DNA from: Arenibacter echinorum
Lineage (GTDB): Bacteria; Bacteroidota; Bacteroidia; Flavobacteriales; Flavobacteriaceae
Direction of reading: 5' to 3'
Length of the DNA: 64,000 bases
NCBI RefSeq assembly: GCF_003259375.1
Contig: NZ_QLLN01000003.1
Location: 238,955 to 302,954, forward strand
Position numbers and translations under genes: made by a program
Shown here: piece by piece, positions 18,652 to 27,507 of the stretch
How the letters are laid out: each line of letters begins with the position of its first letter
Position numbering within the stretch: the first letter of the stretch is position 1
Notes under the pieces: model-generated
Databases searched by the model: none
Told to the model about the DNA's origin: nothing
Seen by the model: the letters and a program-made list of their open reading frames with translations, nothing else

Positions 18652-19338
18652 TTAGAAATTAGGGCTTAAAATATTTCCTTTGTAAAAGGAATCTATTATG
18701 TCCACCACTTCATTTTCCGTGTCCACTATTTGTATCAAATCCAGATCATGGGGACTAATGTTCCCCATTTTCAGCATTACATCCTTTATCCAATCCAACA
18801 GTCCATTCCAAAATTCCGAGCCCACCAGAATAATGGGAAATTTCTCTATTTTGTTGGTCTGTATTAGTGTAATTGCTTCGAAAAGTTCATCCAACGTACC
18901 AAAACCGCCCGGCAAAACCACAAAACCCTGGGAATATTTTACAAACATAACCTTACGGACAAAGAAATAATCAAAATCTAAACTTTTATCCCCATCTATA
19001 TAAGGATTGTCATGTTGCTCAAAGGGCAAATCAATATTTAAGCCAACAGAGGTACCGCCTGCCAAATGGGCCCCTCTATTCCCGGCCTCCATTATACCTG
19101 GACCACCGCCGGTAATAATTCCATAACCAGCTTCTGCAATACTCTTGGCCACACTTACCGCCAATTCATAATATTTTTCCCCTGGTTTTATACGTGCGGA
19201 CCCAAAGACGGAAACGCATGGACCGATGGAACTCATTTTTTCAAATCCGTTCACAAACTCGCCCATAATCTTGAATAGGGCCCAAGAATCGTTTGTCTTT
19301 ATCTCATTCCATCCTTTGTGATGCTGTTCTTTTCTCAT
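18652..19338 (-). CDS. TIGR00730 / LOG family Rossmann-fold protein
   Basis: 228 aa with both family motifs: GGGPGIMEAGNRGA and PGGFGTLDELFE. LOG-family enzymes are nucleoside-5'-monophosphate phosphoribohydrolases (cytokinin-activating type in plants, nucleotide turnover in bacteria). Cytosolic. It lies 11 bp upstream of the M1-like gene on the same strand. The family is certain; the physiological role in this organism is not. Confidence 0.93.
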   Translation of the reverse strand: MRKEQHHKGWNEIKTNDSWALFKIMGEFVNGFEKMSSIGPCVSVFGSARIKPGEKYYELAVSVAKSIAEAGYGIITGGGPGIMEAGNRGAHLAGGTSVGLNIDLPFEQHDNPYIDGDKSLDFDYFFVRKVMFVKYSQGFVVLPGGFGTLDELFEAITLIQTNKIEKFPIILVGSEFWNGLLDWIKDVMLKMGNISPHDLDLIQIVDTENEVVDIIDSFYKGNILSPNF

Positions 19339-19432
19339 GTTAGAATATTATCCATTATCAATTTAGACTACCGTTTTCATAAGGTTATAATGTTGTTTTG
19401 AAGAAAATAGTATCTTTTATTGACAGTTAATT

Positions 19433-22273
19433 TCACAAACCTAATTCTTTTCTTAAAAATTTTGAGGTGTAACTTTTTTTATCGAGAGCTACTTCCTCCG
19501 GTGTTCCTTCCGCAACTACCATACCACCATTGCGCCCCCCTTCGTAACCAATATCTATGATATGGTCCACCATTTTTATGACGTCCATATTGTGTTCAAT
19601 TACGAGAACTGTATTTCCCTTGTTTACAAGCTTATTAAGCACGTGCATCAATACTCTGATATCTTCAAAGTGTAGGCCGGTGGTTGGTTCGTCCAAAATA
19701 TAAAAGGTATTTCCAGTATCCCTTTTGGACAGTTCAGTAGCCAACTTTATACGCTGCGCTTCTCCACCGGATAGGGTGGTAGATTGCTGGCCCAAGGAAA
19801 TATATCCCAACCCAACATCCTGTATAGTTTTTAATTTGCGATATATCTTGGGAATATTCTCAAAAAAATCCACAGACTCGTTTATGGTCATTTCCAGTAC
19901 ATCGGCAATAGATTTGCCCTTATATCTTATCTCCAAGGTTTCCCTGTTAAAACGTTTCCCATTACAGGTCTCACATTCAACATATACATCTGGAAGGAAA
20001 TTCATTTCAATTACCCTAAGACCTCCTCCTTGACAAGTTTCACAACGCCCTCCAGTAACATTAAAACTAAAACGACCGGGCTTGTAACCCCTAATGGAGG
20101 CTTCCTGTGTTTTGGCAAAAAGCGACCTAATTTCACTAAAGACTCCGGTGTAGGTGGCAGGATTGGACCTTGGTGTTCTTCCAATAGGAGACTGGTTAAT
20201 ATCTATGACCTTGTCTATGTGTTCCAAGCCCTTAATTTTCTTGTAGGGCATAGGGACCTTTACTCCATTAAAGTAATAAGCATTTAAAATAGGGTATAAG
20301 GTTTCGTTGATCAAGGTAGATTTTCCACTTCCCGAAACACCGGTTACCCCGATCATTTTACCCAGAGGGAAACGTACTGAGACATTTTTAAGATTATTTC
20401 CCGAACAGCCCGATAATTCCAAGCTTTTTCCATTTCCTTCCCTGCGTTTTTTTGGAATTTCTATTTTTAATTTTCCAGAAATATAGTCGGCCGTTAGGGT
20501 ATTATGGTTTTTTAGATCACCAGGTTTTCCTTCCGAAATTATTTCCCCTCCATGCTTTCCAGCTTTTGGTCCAATATCTATAACATGATCTGCACGCTCT
20601 ATCATATCGCGGTCATGCTCTACCACAATTACTGAATTACCGAGGTCTCTGAGAGATTCCAAAGACTTTATCAATCGTTCGTTATCCCTTTGATGCAAAC
20701 CAATACTGGGTTCATCCAGAATATATAGAACACCTACCAATTGAGACCCAATTTGGGTTGCCAATCTAATACGCTGCGCTTCCCCTCCTGAAAGGGATTT
20801 ACTACTTCTATTTAAGGAGAGGTAATCCAAGCCTACATCCAATAGAAATTGGACCCTTGTTTTTATCTCTTTTATAATTTCCTCGGCAATTTTTAATTGG
20901 TTGCCTTCCAATTTTTTTTCAAGACCGTTAAAGAAATCCGCCAATTCCGCAATATCCAAATTGGATAGATCGGCAATATTGTTGTTGTCTATTTTAAAAT
21001 TTAGGGACTCTTGTTTTAGCCTAGTACCTCCACAGGTGGGACATTTAATTTTGTCCATATATTCCTTGGCCCAGCGTTTAATGGACGTGGAGTTGGCCTC
21101 ATTAAATTGACTTTTGATAAAATTGGAAATGCCTTCATAATCTATTTTATAGAGGCGCTTTACTCCCAAAGTTTTTGAATCTACCTCGAAACTTTCCTTG
21201 CCACCATAGAGCAATACTCCAATGGCTTCCTCAGGAATTTTGGCAATTGGGGTGGTAAGTTCAAAATTATATCGCTGCGCTATAGTTTCTATCTGTTTAA
21301 AGGCCCAGGAATTTTTATATTCGCCCAAGGGCGCAATTCCACCTCCTTTTATGGACAGATTTTTATTCGGGAATATTTTGTTTTCATTTACCTCATAAAT
21401 ATGTCCAAGACCATTACAATCTGGACACATGCCCTTTGGGGAATTAAAAGAAAAGGTATTAGGTTCGGGGGAAGGGTATGAAATTCCAGTGGTAGGGCAC
21501 ATTAAATCCCTACTAAAATACCGGGGTACATCCTTACCTTCTTCCAAAATCATCAGTACATTTTCACCGCTGTACATGGCCGTATTAATTGTTTCCGAAA
21601 TACGTTTGTCCAATTCGGTACTCTCCTCAATTTTGAGTCGGTCTATAACAATCTCAATATCATGGGTCTTATAACGGTCCACTTTCATGCCCTTTACAAT
21701 ATCCTTGATTTCCCCATCTACCCTTACCTTAACAAAACCTTGTTTTGCAATCTGTTCAAAAAGTTCCCTATAATGACCTTTTCTTGATTTGATAATAGGA
21801 GCCAGGATATTTATTTTCTTGCCTTTATAGGAAGATATGATCAATTCCTTTATCTGCTCATCATCATAACTAACCATCTTCTCCCCAGTATTGTAACTGT
21901 AGGCATCTCCGGCCCTGGCAAATAAAAGTCTAAGAAAATCGTATATCTCGGTAATGGTGCCTACAGTGGACCTGGGAGATTTTGAAGTAGTCTTTTGCTC
22001 AATGGCAATTACTGGCGATAGGCCATCTATTTTGTCCACATCCGGGCGCTCCAAGCCACCCAGAAACTGTCGGGCATAGGCCGAAAAAGTCTCAATATAC
22101 CGCCTTTGACCTTCAGCATAAATGGTGTCAAAGGCCAAGGATGATTTGCCGCTTCCGGAAAGTCCGGTAATAACAACCAGCTTTTCACGGGGTATGGTAA
22201 CGTCTATATTCTTAAGGTTGTGCACACGAGCGCCTTTAACCTCAATATTCTCTTCGTAATTAATCATTTTCAT
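19433..22273 (-). CDS. uvrA: excinuclease ABC subunit A
   Basis: 946 aa, full length. Two ABC ATPase modules are seen: first Walker [13 protein letters not shown], signature [18 protein letters not shown]; second Walker [37 protein letters not shown]. Zinc-binding Cys pairs ([26 protein letters not shown]...CETCNG) are intact. UvrA recognises bulky lesions and loads UvrB in nucleotide-excision repair. The start could be Met1 or Met3. It is divergent from the UvrD-tail-like small gene across 115 bp. Confidence 0.97.
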   Translation of the reverse strand: MKMINYEENIEVKGARVHNLKNIDVTIPREKLVVITGLSGSGKSSLAFDTIYAEGQRRYIETFSAYARQFLGGLERPDVDKIDGLSPVIAIEQKTTSKSPRSTVGTITEIYDFLRLLFARAGDAYSYNTGEKMVSYDDEQIKELIISSYKGKKINILAPIIKSRKGHYRELFEQIAKQGFVKVRVDGEIKDIVKGMKVDRYKTHDIEIVIDRLKIEESTELDKRISETINTAMYSGENVLMILEEGKDVPRYFSRDLMCPTTGISYPSPEPNTFSFNSPKGMCPDCNGLGHIYEVNENKIFPNKNLSIKGGGIAPLGEYKNSWAFKQIETIAQRYNFELTTPIAKIPEEAIGVLLYGGKESFEVDSKTLGVKRLYKIDYEGISNFIKSQFNEANSTSIKRWAKEYMDKIKCPTCGGTRLKQESLNFKIDNNNIADLSNLDIAELADFFNGLEKKLEGNQLKIAEEIIKEIKTRVQFLLDVGLDYLSLNRSSKSLSGGEAQRIRLATQIGSQLVGVLYILDEPSIGLHQRDNERLIKSLESLRDLGNSVIVVEHDRDMIERADHVIDIGPKAGKHGGEIISEGKPGDLKNHNTLTADYISGKLKIEIPKKRREGNGKSLELSGCSGNNLKNVSVRFPLGKMIGVTGVSGSGKSTLINETLYPILNAYYFNGVKVPMPYKKIKGLEHIDKVIDINQSPIGRTPRSNPATYTGVFSEIRSLFAKTQEASIRGYKPGRFSFNVTGGRCETCQGGGLRVIEMNFLPDVYVECETCNGKRFNRETLEIRYKGKSIADVLEMTINESVDFFENIPKIYRKLKTIQDVGLGYISLGQQSTTLSGGEAQRIKLATELSKRDTGNTFYILDEPTTGLHFEDIRVLMHVLNKLVNKGNTVLVIEHNMDVIKMVDHIIDIGYEGGRNGGMVVAEGTPEEVALDKKSYTSKFLRKELGL

Positions 22274-22388
22274 AGCAATGTGCGAAGTTACGACTTTGAC
22301 TCCTAAAAATGAAGTAGGTGCTATTTAGTTTTTTGTAGATTAAAAGCTTAGCTATAAATTAGCGTTCTTAACTTTAAAATATTTTTAA

Positions 22389-22916
22389 ATGCAGCTTTTA
22401 GGAATAGGTTCCAGGATTAATCACAGCGAATACGGAAAAGGGGTAGTTACCAATGTAACCTCTAAACATTATTGGGTTACCTTTATGGACAATGGTTTGG
22501 AAACCATAGAATTGGATTCTAATTTTGAAGTTATAGAAGCAGTGGAGGACGAAGTGGATACCATAAGTTTTTCCGAAGTGGAACAATCGTTGATTTCTAT
22601 TTTAAAGCGCTGGAGCGATGCCAGTTCCGTTACCCCAATTGCCGATAAATGGAAGGGTGGGAGCCTAGTTTTAAAACCTGGCGATGCCAACTTATCCGAA
22701 AAAGAAATTCCAATGGATACCTTTTTTCACAAAATAGTCATGGTCAGGGATCGAATTAGGGTAATGGAGCAGAAAATAAACAGTAGCAATAATTTGGATG
22801 ACCAGGAAAAGGTTGACCTACAACAGTATATAACCCGAATTTACGGCAGCCTAACCACCTTTAACGTGCTCTTTAAAAATCAGAGCGATAATTTTGTGGG
22901 GGAAAAAACCAAGTAA
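22389..22916 (+). CDS. small protein with UvrD-tail-like (tudor/KOW-type) N-terminus
   Basis: 175 aa, no named family recognised. Residues about 5-45 (GIGSRINHSEYGKGVVTNV...VTFMDNGLETIEL) closely match by eye the C-terminal tail of UvrD/PcrA in this same window (LVNHTRFGRGQVIKIEG...IKFDKGDIKK), the module that contacts RNA polymerase in PcrA. The rest is acidic and helical (VEQSLISILKRWSD, KIVMVRDRIRVMEQKI). No signal or membrane segment. It lies between uvrA (divergent) and the TIGR03915 repair gene (convergent), so a link to repair is plausible. This is inference from resemblance and position. Confidence 0.75.
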   Translation: MQLLGIGSRINHSEYGKGVVTNVTSKHYWVTFMDNGLETIELDSNFEVIEAVEDEVDTISFSEVEQSLISILKRWSDASSVTPIADKWKGGSLVLKPGDANLSEKEIPMDTFFHKIVMVRDRIRVMEQKINSSNNLDDQEKVDLQQYITRIYGSLTTFNVLFKNQSDNFVGEKTK

Positions 22917-23043
22917 GCCAACCTAGGAATCAATACTGTAATTTGTTTACCTTGAATTGAAGGAACTTAGGAATGTACCTAAAACTAGGGCTAGGATAGA
23001 GGTAGTCATTTAAAACACTGTGGTAAATAAACGCGTGTATTAA

Positions 23044-23763
23044 CTATACTACCGCCTTTTCATCCATATCGGCCATCTCAGGTTTTCTGGAATAGCGTGA
23101 ATGTGAGTGCAATTTATTATTTATCAGTTGTTTTATGTTGGTATGGGAAAGGTCTCCGGTGCAATCATAAACCGATAATTCCAAGGAAATAATTTCGACA
23201 GTATAGAGGTTGTAATAAATGGCATACTTTCTTTTTTGATCGTACACCATGAATTCCTGACCATGAAATTTTGACCTGAAGTATTTGGAAATAAGTGGTA
23301 GCACATCAAACCCAGGGGAAACATTGGAAAAGTAAACCAGATCTTGTGATAATTCAAAATTTGCTATGGCTTCTATTCTATGTTTTTCCCGGGCCACCAT
23401 TCTGGAGTGTTGCTGAATTTTTAAAACAATTTCGGACATTCCCTCTATAGGATTATCATTGGGATTGGCGTACATGGAACGGATGTACTGGTACAAAAGA
23501 AATTCAATGCCTTTGGTTTCGCTTAAAAAAGCAAAGTAAATGGACTTAATGGCTGAATTACTTTTGTTCTGTATACTGTTCCAAACCCGTCTTGCCTTAC
23601 CCATCTGGGTAAATACGGTTATTGCCTCAGAAAACAGACCTTTTTGAAGCTCCTTATTTTTTTGGATGTTCGCGACTGGGATTTTCTCTTCAAAAATTTT
23701 GAAAACCGTAGTTAAAAAACCATTGAAACTGCCATCGTAAATTAAAACCTTTGGATTTTCCAT
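23044..23763 (-). CDS. TIGR03915 family putative DNA repair protein
   Basis: 239 aa. The N-terminus VLIYDGSFNGFLTTVFKIFE and the C-terminal half with FMVYDQKRKYAIYYNL match TIGR03915/DUF4130, a family usually paired with the radical-SAM protein TIGR03916 and predicted to act in DNA repair or modification. No such radical-SAM gene is present in the window. The gene starts 2 bp after the stop of the 59-aa gene, so the two form one transcription unit running from the operator region at 23966-24046. Biochemical activity is not established. Confidence 0.85.
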   Translation of the reverse strand: MENPKVLIYDGSFNGFLTTVFKIFEEKIPVANIQKNKELQKGLFSEAITVFTQMGKARRVWNSIQNKSNSAIKSIYFAFLSETKGIEFLLYQYIRSMYANPNDNPIEGMSEIVLKIQQHSRMVAREKHRIEAIANFELSQDLVYFSNVSPGFDVLPLISKYFRSKFHGQEFMVYDQKRKYAIYYNLYTVEIISLELSVYDCTGDLSHTNIKQLINNKLHSHSRYSRKPEMADMDEKAVV

Positions 23764-23765
23764 AA

Positions 23766-23945
23766 TTAATCGAATAAACTGAGTTGAACACTTAATTCCT
23801 TTTTTAAACGTCTTCTTTCCGTTTTTACCATATGACCTTTAGCTGAACCATTCCCTTTCTTAACATTAACTGAAACAAAGTGATTGTCCTCCATCCCGGA
23901 AAAGGCTAGACTACTTAATGTTTGATGTAAATCGTCCAAAGTCAT
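23766..23945 (-). CDS. 59-aa protein with C-terminal beta-clamp-binding motif
   Basis: 59 codons from ATG at 23945 to TAA, below the usual ORF cut-off. It begins MTLDDLHQTL, has a basic middle (VKKGNGSAKGHMVKTERRRLKKE) and ends VQLSLFD. QLSLF matches the consensus sliding-clamp-binding pentapeptide (QL[S/D]LF) found at the C-termini of UmuC/DinB/ImuB-type polymerases and other clamp clients. Its ATG lies 20 bp from the first operator site and its stop 2 bp before the TIGR03915 start, supporting a real first gene of the operon. A remnant of a larger protein is the main alternative. Confidence 0.72.
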   Translation of the reverse strand: MTLDDLHQTLSSLAFSGMEDNHFVSVNVKKGNGSAKGHMVKTERRRLKKELSVQLSLFD

Positions 23946-23965
23946 AATTTTGTATTTGTAATTAT

Positions 23966-24046
23966 TCCAAATATATGGACTATTTCCTAATTATGGAAAT
24001 AATCCAATATTTTTTTTGGATATATTCCAAAATCCGTATATTTGGA
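23966..24046. promoter_or_regulatory. divergent promoter with repeated repressor-type operators
   Basis: Site A (23966-23979) reads TCCATATATTTGGA on the minus strand. Site B (24033-24046) reads TCCGTATATTTGGA on the plus strand, 13 of 14 identical. Two more dyads lie between: TTCCTAATTATGGAA (23984-23998) and TTGGATATATTCCAA (24016-24030). A and B each contain TATATTTG, a perfect Bacteroidota -7 element. On the plus strand TTTG at 24015-24018 gives an 18-nt spacer; on the minus strand TTTC at 23999-23996 gives 20 nt. A repressor bound here would block both promoters. Confidence 0.75.
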
Positions 24047-24118
24047 ACTATTAGATATGGTCTTATAACTAAATAAGGGGTATGTCTATGTCAACTAAAT
24101 GAATTTAAAACCTGTACT

Positions 24119-24886
24119 ATGAACGAGGAAATGGAAATTGTGACAAAGCGTTTTACCGATCTACGCCGGGAATTGGGGTATACCCAATCTGACTTTGCCA
24201 ACTTGCTCGGAATTTCAAATACTACTGCCGACATAGAAAGGGGACGCACCAAATTATCGGGAAAAGTAGTGGCGGAACTGTTGAAACAATTTAAAATTAA
24301 TCCTCTTTGGCTATTTGGTGAAAGTACCCAAAAGTATCTGGCAGTTACAAACATCAGTGTTATTCCAAAGGTGGTTACGGTAAATTCATCCGAAAACGAG
24401 AATATGGTATTGGTAAATGCCAAAGCCGCTGCTGGATACCCTCAAAATATTCAGGACACCAGTTGGTACAAACAGCTGCCTGCCTTTGATATTCCCTTGC
24501 CAGAATTCAGAAATGCCACTTATAGGGGTTTCCAAATTGAAGGCGACAGTATGTTGCCGAATCTAAAGCCGGGAGAATGGGTATTGGCCAGAGCCGTTGA
24601 AGGACTAAAAGATATTAGTCCCAATAAGATTTACGTGGTGGTATTACAGGACGCCGTGTTGGTGAAAAAAATTGAAAAATCTCCTGATCCAGCCGTAATT
24701 TCCTTAATATCATTAAATGAAAATTATCCTCCATACAGCGTTAATACGGAAGACCTACAAGAGCTTTGGCAAGTTAGCAGTAAAATAACCTTTGGTGTAG
24801 ATGCCACCTCCGAAAAGGGATTGTTGAGACAATTGCAGGAATCTATGGATGAGCTTAAAAATCAATTAAAAAAAGTCAATAATTGA
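24119..24886 (+). CDS. XRE-HTH / S24 LexA-CI-like repressor
   Basis: 255 aa. An XRE-type helix-turn-helix (about 7-68, LRRELGYTQSDFANLLGIS) is joined to an S24 autopeptidase domain. Cleavage motif AKAAAGY offers Ala105-Gly106; the Ser in EGDSM (Ser144) and the Lys in VLVKKI (Lys183) form the expected dyad. A C-terminal coiled coil (LLRQLQESMDELKNQLKK) may aid dimerisation. By analogy with LexA and lambda CI it should self-cleave on RecA filaments. It is divergent from the 59-aa/TIGR03915 operon, with operators over its own promoter, so autoregulation is likely (inference). Confidence 0.9.
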   Translation: MNEEMEIVTKRFTDLRRELGYTQSDFANLLGISNTTADIERGRTKLSGKVVAELLKQFKINPLWLFGESTQKYLAVTNISVIPKVVTVNSSENENMVLVNAKAAAGYPQNIQDTSWYKQLPAFDIPLPEFRNATYRGFQIEGDSMLPNLKPGEWVLARAVEGLKDISPNKIYVVVLQDAVLVKKIEKSPDPAVISLISLNENYPPYSVNTEDLQELWQVSSKITFGVDATSEKGLLRQLQESMDELKNQLKKVNN

Positions 24887-25085
24887 TTTAGCACATTACG
24901 TAGACTAAAATTGCCATATCCGGTAAATTATTTTAATGCAGTTTATTTGCTGTAATATAAAATTATTGAAACCATATATCTCTGTCTTCTACTATCAAGT
25001 ACAGCGCTTTTAACATTCATCAATTTTTAGTTTAAATAGGATTAATACCTACTAATTGTAGGGTTTCCCTTATAGGCTATTTAAT

Positions 25086-25127
25086 CGATGAAATACACAA
25101 TTATTCCGACGAAATACAAGAATATCT
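25086..25127. repeat. 21-bp tandem direct repeat, candidate regulator site
   Basis: CGATGAAATACA at 25086 and CGACGAAATACA at 25107 differ at one base, and the match continues loosely (A.TAT). The 21-bp period equals two helical turns, the usual geometry of LytTR-type and other response-regulator sites. It lies about 395 bp upstream of the sensor kinase start. Confidence 0.4.
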
Positions 25128-25244
25128 TCAATTTCCAGCTTTCACAACAAGATCGAGGTGTTACACAACAAAATTCCAAAATTCACATTTCTACAACATA
25201 TTTTTGAACTGATAAAGAGTCCCAAATCTTATCATTACATATAT

Positions 25245-25285
25245 AAAAAGGCTGTGCAAATTAATTGTATCGCCTTTTTTATTTT
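25245..25285 (+). terminator. orphan intrinsic terminator
   Basis: AAAAAGGC (25245-25252) pairs with GCCTTTTT (25272-25279), followed by a T-rich tract. The 19-nt loop can pair further (GCAA/TTGT). No coding gene ends upstream on the plus strand within 350 bp, nor on the minus strand. Confidence 0.6.
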
Positions 25286-25521
25286 AAATCTTACTATAGG
25301 TACAACAAAATGTAGGCTAAAATAATGGTTAACTTGCCCACAAATCACTTAATTTGATCGGTGCAGTTATCAGCCAATTAATGTTGATGGTAATTAGGGA
25401 TATGCGGGGTACAACATTAACCCTGCTTTGGCGTTTGTAGTATTGAGTGCCAAAAGCTAAAGGTTTAAAAATTATTAAAAAGACCAAGAAGTAATTAGAA
25501 TATTAAGACAACAATTGAACA

Positions 25522-27483
25522 ATGGTGAAGTCTTTTAATAAAATGTTTGTTTCATTAATGATTTGTTCATTGTGCTTTTGGTATTCGCCTGCCCAAGACC
25601 CTTCTACCAAACCCGATTATTTTCAGGAATTTCAAAATAGGAAAGGAGCACAGGAAAGATTTGATTATTTCTTTGGTGTCCCCAATCGCTATTTAGAGGA
25701 TTCGGCCTATGACTGGCAAGCTGCGGTAAACGTCTATCACAACAATGCACAAAAAGTAAAGGATTCAACAAGCATCACCAAATATGAGCTTATGCAATCC
25801 CAACTTTATTATGATATTGGGGACTTTAGCAAAAGTGTGGCCATTGCAAACCAATTGTACAAGAAAATTGATAATTTGGATATGCAATCCAAAAAGATCC
25901 TTTTAGACCTGATAGACAACAACTATGCGAAATTGGGGCTATACGATCGGCAATTTGAAATAAGAAATGAGAAAAAGAATTTAGGCCTAACGGACAAGGT
26001 TATTTTTTATGATATCTATTCCAACCTTGGACTTCATAGAAAGGCAATGGACGACTATATCAAGGACAAGCTGAAAACCATAAGGGAGGACGACTATTTT
26101 GGCCAGGCAGAATATCAGAGCAATGTTGGGAGCTACCTACTATTGGATATGTCCATACCCACTGCATTGACATATTATAAAAAAGCCAAAGGATTTATCG
26201 ATGTCTATCTAAATGATATAAGCCGGAAGAAAACAGAGCAAGAAATTAGCAAAGGCAATTTATTGAAAGCCATTATAGAAGGAAACATTGGTAAATGCCA
26301 TGCGCTGCTCAAGGAATATGATATTGCCATTCCATATTTGGAAAATTCCATTAGTTTGATCAACGAGTACAATAAGGGTAAGTTCTCCTCTGATAAGGTA
26401 GAAAACACCTTGGAATTGGCAGATTGCTATTTGCAGAAAGAAGATTATGAGAAGGCCAAGGAATATCTGTTGAGTGGGCAAGATCCAGTGAAAATAGAAA
26501 ATGTTCTTAGAAGGAATAGATTATTGGCGGCCTATTATGACCGTATAGGTGATTATAAAAATTCGGTCGACTATTTAAAAAGAAACGTACGTATTAGGGA
26601 TTCTTTGAACAGAAATGAATCCTCTATGAAAAAGCAGCAGTTGGCTGCTGTGGCCGGACAAGAGATAGAGTACTCCAAAAAAATGATGGAGCAGCAGAAA
26701 AAGGATTTGGAACAATCCAGAAGCGATTTACAGGCCAAAGAGGAAAGAATAAACATTGTATTTATCTCGTTGATCTTTACACTTTTGGGATTTGCAGGCC
26801 TGGTTTTTGCCTATTTGAAAAGTATTAAGAACCAGCGACTCATTGCTGATCAGAAGCGCATAATAGAAGCTTCACTGGTGGAGAAGGATTCACTTTTAAA
26901 AGAAATTCACCATAGGGTAAAAAACAACCTTCAAATGGTTTCCAGTTTACTAAGCCTTCAGACAAAAAACACCCGTAGTAAAGCGGCTATCGAAGCATTG
27001 GAAGAGGGCAAGAGCAGGGTAAAGGCTATGGCACTTATCCATCAAAAATTATATCAGAACGATGATCTCTCCGTGATAGAAATGCAGGGGTATATAGAAA
27101 GTCTTATAAACAGTGTACAATCGGTCTACAAAAAAGGTGGCCATAATATAAATATTACCATTGATGCCGAAGGCGTTGAGTTGGATATTGATAGGGCAAT
27201 TCCCTTTGGTCTTATTTTAAACGAATTGGTATCCAATTCTTTTAAATATGCCTTCCCTGACGATGACGAAAATGGAAAGATTTATATCCATTTGAGAAAA
27301 AATGGGGGACAAGGTTATTTTGAGTACACGGATAATGGTATAGGACTGCCAGAAGATACGGATGACAGGGCCAATTCCTCCATGGGAATCAGGTTAATGA
27401 ATCGTTTGGTAAATCAGCTTCAATCTACTTTAAATATCGATAAAACATCGGAAGGAGTTCGTTTTTGGTTCAATTTTAAATAA
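25522..27483 (+). CDS. TPR sensor histidine kinase (HisKA_2)
   Basis: 653 aa. Signal peptide (1-25), then a periplasmic tetratricopeptide region (about 60-375), a coiled coil, one transmembrane helix (about 412-432), a HisKA_2 dimerisation domain with EIHHRVKNNLQM (phosphoacceptor at His463/464), and an HATPase domain with NELVSNSFKYAF and DNGIGLP. It is a membrane sensor of the LytS-like class common in Flavobacteriaceae. No response-regulator gene is adjacent, so it is an orphan here. Its ligand is unknown. Confidence 0.92.
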   Translation: MVKSFNKMFVSLMICSLCFWYSPAQDPSTKPDYFQEFQNRKGAQERFDYFFGVPNRYLEDSAYDWQAAVNVYHNNAQKVKDSTSITKYELMQSQLYYDIGDFSKSVAIANQLYKKIDNLDMQSKKILLDLIDNNYAKLGLYDRQFEIRNEKKNLGLTDKVIFYDIYSNLGLHRKAMDDYIKDKLKTIREDDYFGQAEYQSNVGSYLLLDMSIPTALTYYKKAKGFIDVYLNDISRKKTEQEISKGNLLKAIIEGNIGKCHALLKEYDIAIPYLENSISLINEYNKGKFSSDKVENTLELADCYLQKEDYEKAKEYLLSGQDPVKIENVLRRNRLLAAYYDRIGDYKNSVDYLKRNVRIRDSLNRNESSMKKQQLAAVAGQEIEYSKKMMEQQKKDLEQSRSDLQAKEERINIVFISLIFTLLGFAGLVFAYLKSIKNQRLIADQKRIIEASLVEKDSLLKEIHHRVKNNLQMVSSLLSLQTKNTRSKAAIEALEEGKSRVKAMALIHQKLYQNDDLSVIEMQGYIESLINSVQSVYKKGGHNINITIDAEGVELDIDRAIPFGLILNELVSNSFKYAFPDDDENGKIYIHLRKNGGQGYFEYTDNGIGLPEDTDDRANSSMGIRLMNRLVNQLQSTLNIDKTSEGVRFWFNFK

Positions 27484-27507
27484 ATTTGAACAAAAACAGT
27501 TCAACTT

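Larger units (their letters stand above)
24887..25521. other. 635-bp gene-free region with direct repeats and orphan terminator
   Basis: No ORF of coding character was found on either strand. It contains a 21-bp-period direct repeat (25086-25127) and an intrinsic terminator (25245-25285) that does not follow any recognised gene. A TATTTTTG -7-like element lies at 25199-25206 without a good -33. A short non-coding transcript ending at the terminator is possible. The 3' part (25290-25521) probably holds the promoter of the sensor kinase gene, which I could not pinpoint. Confidence 0.45.
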
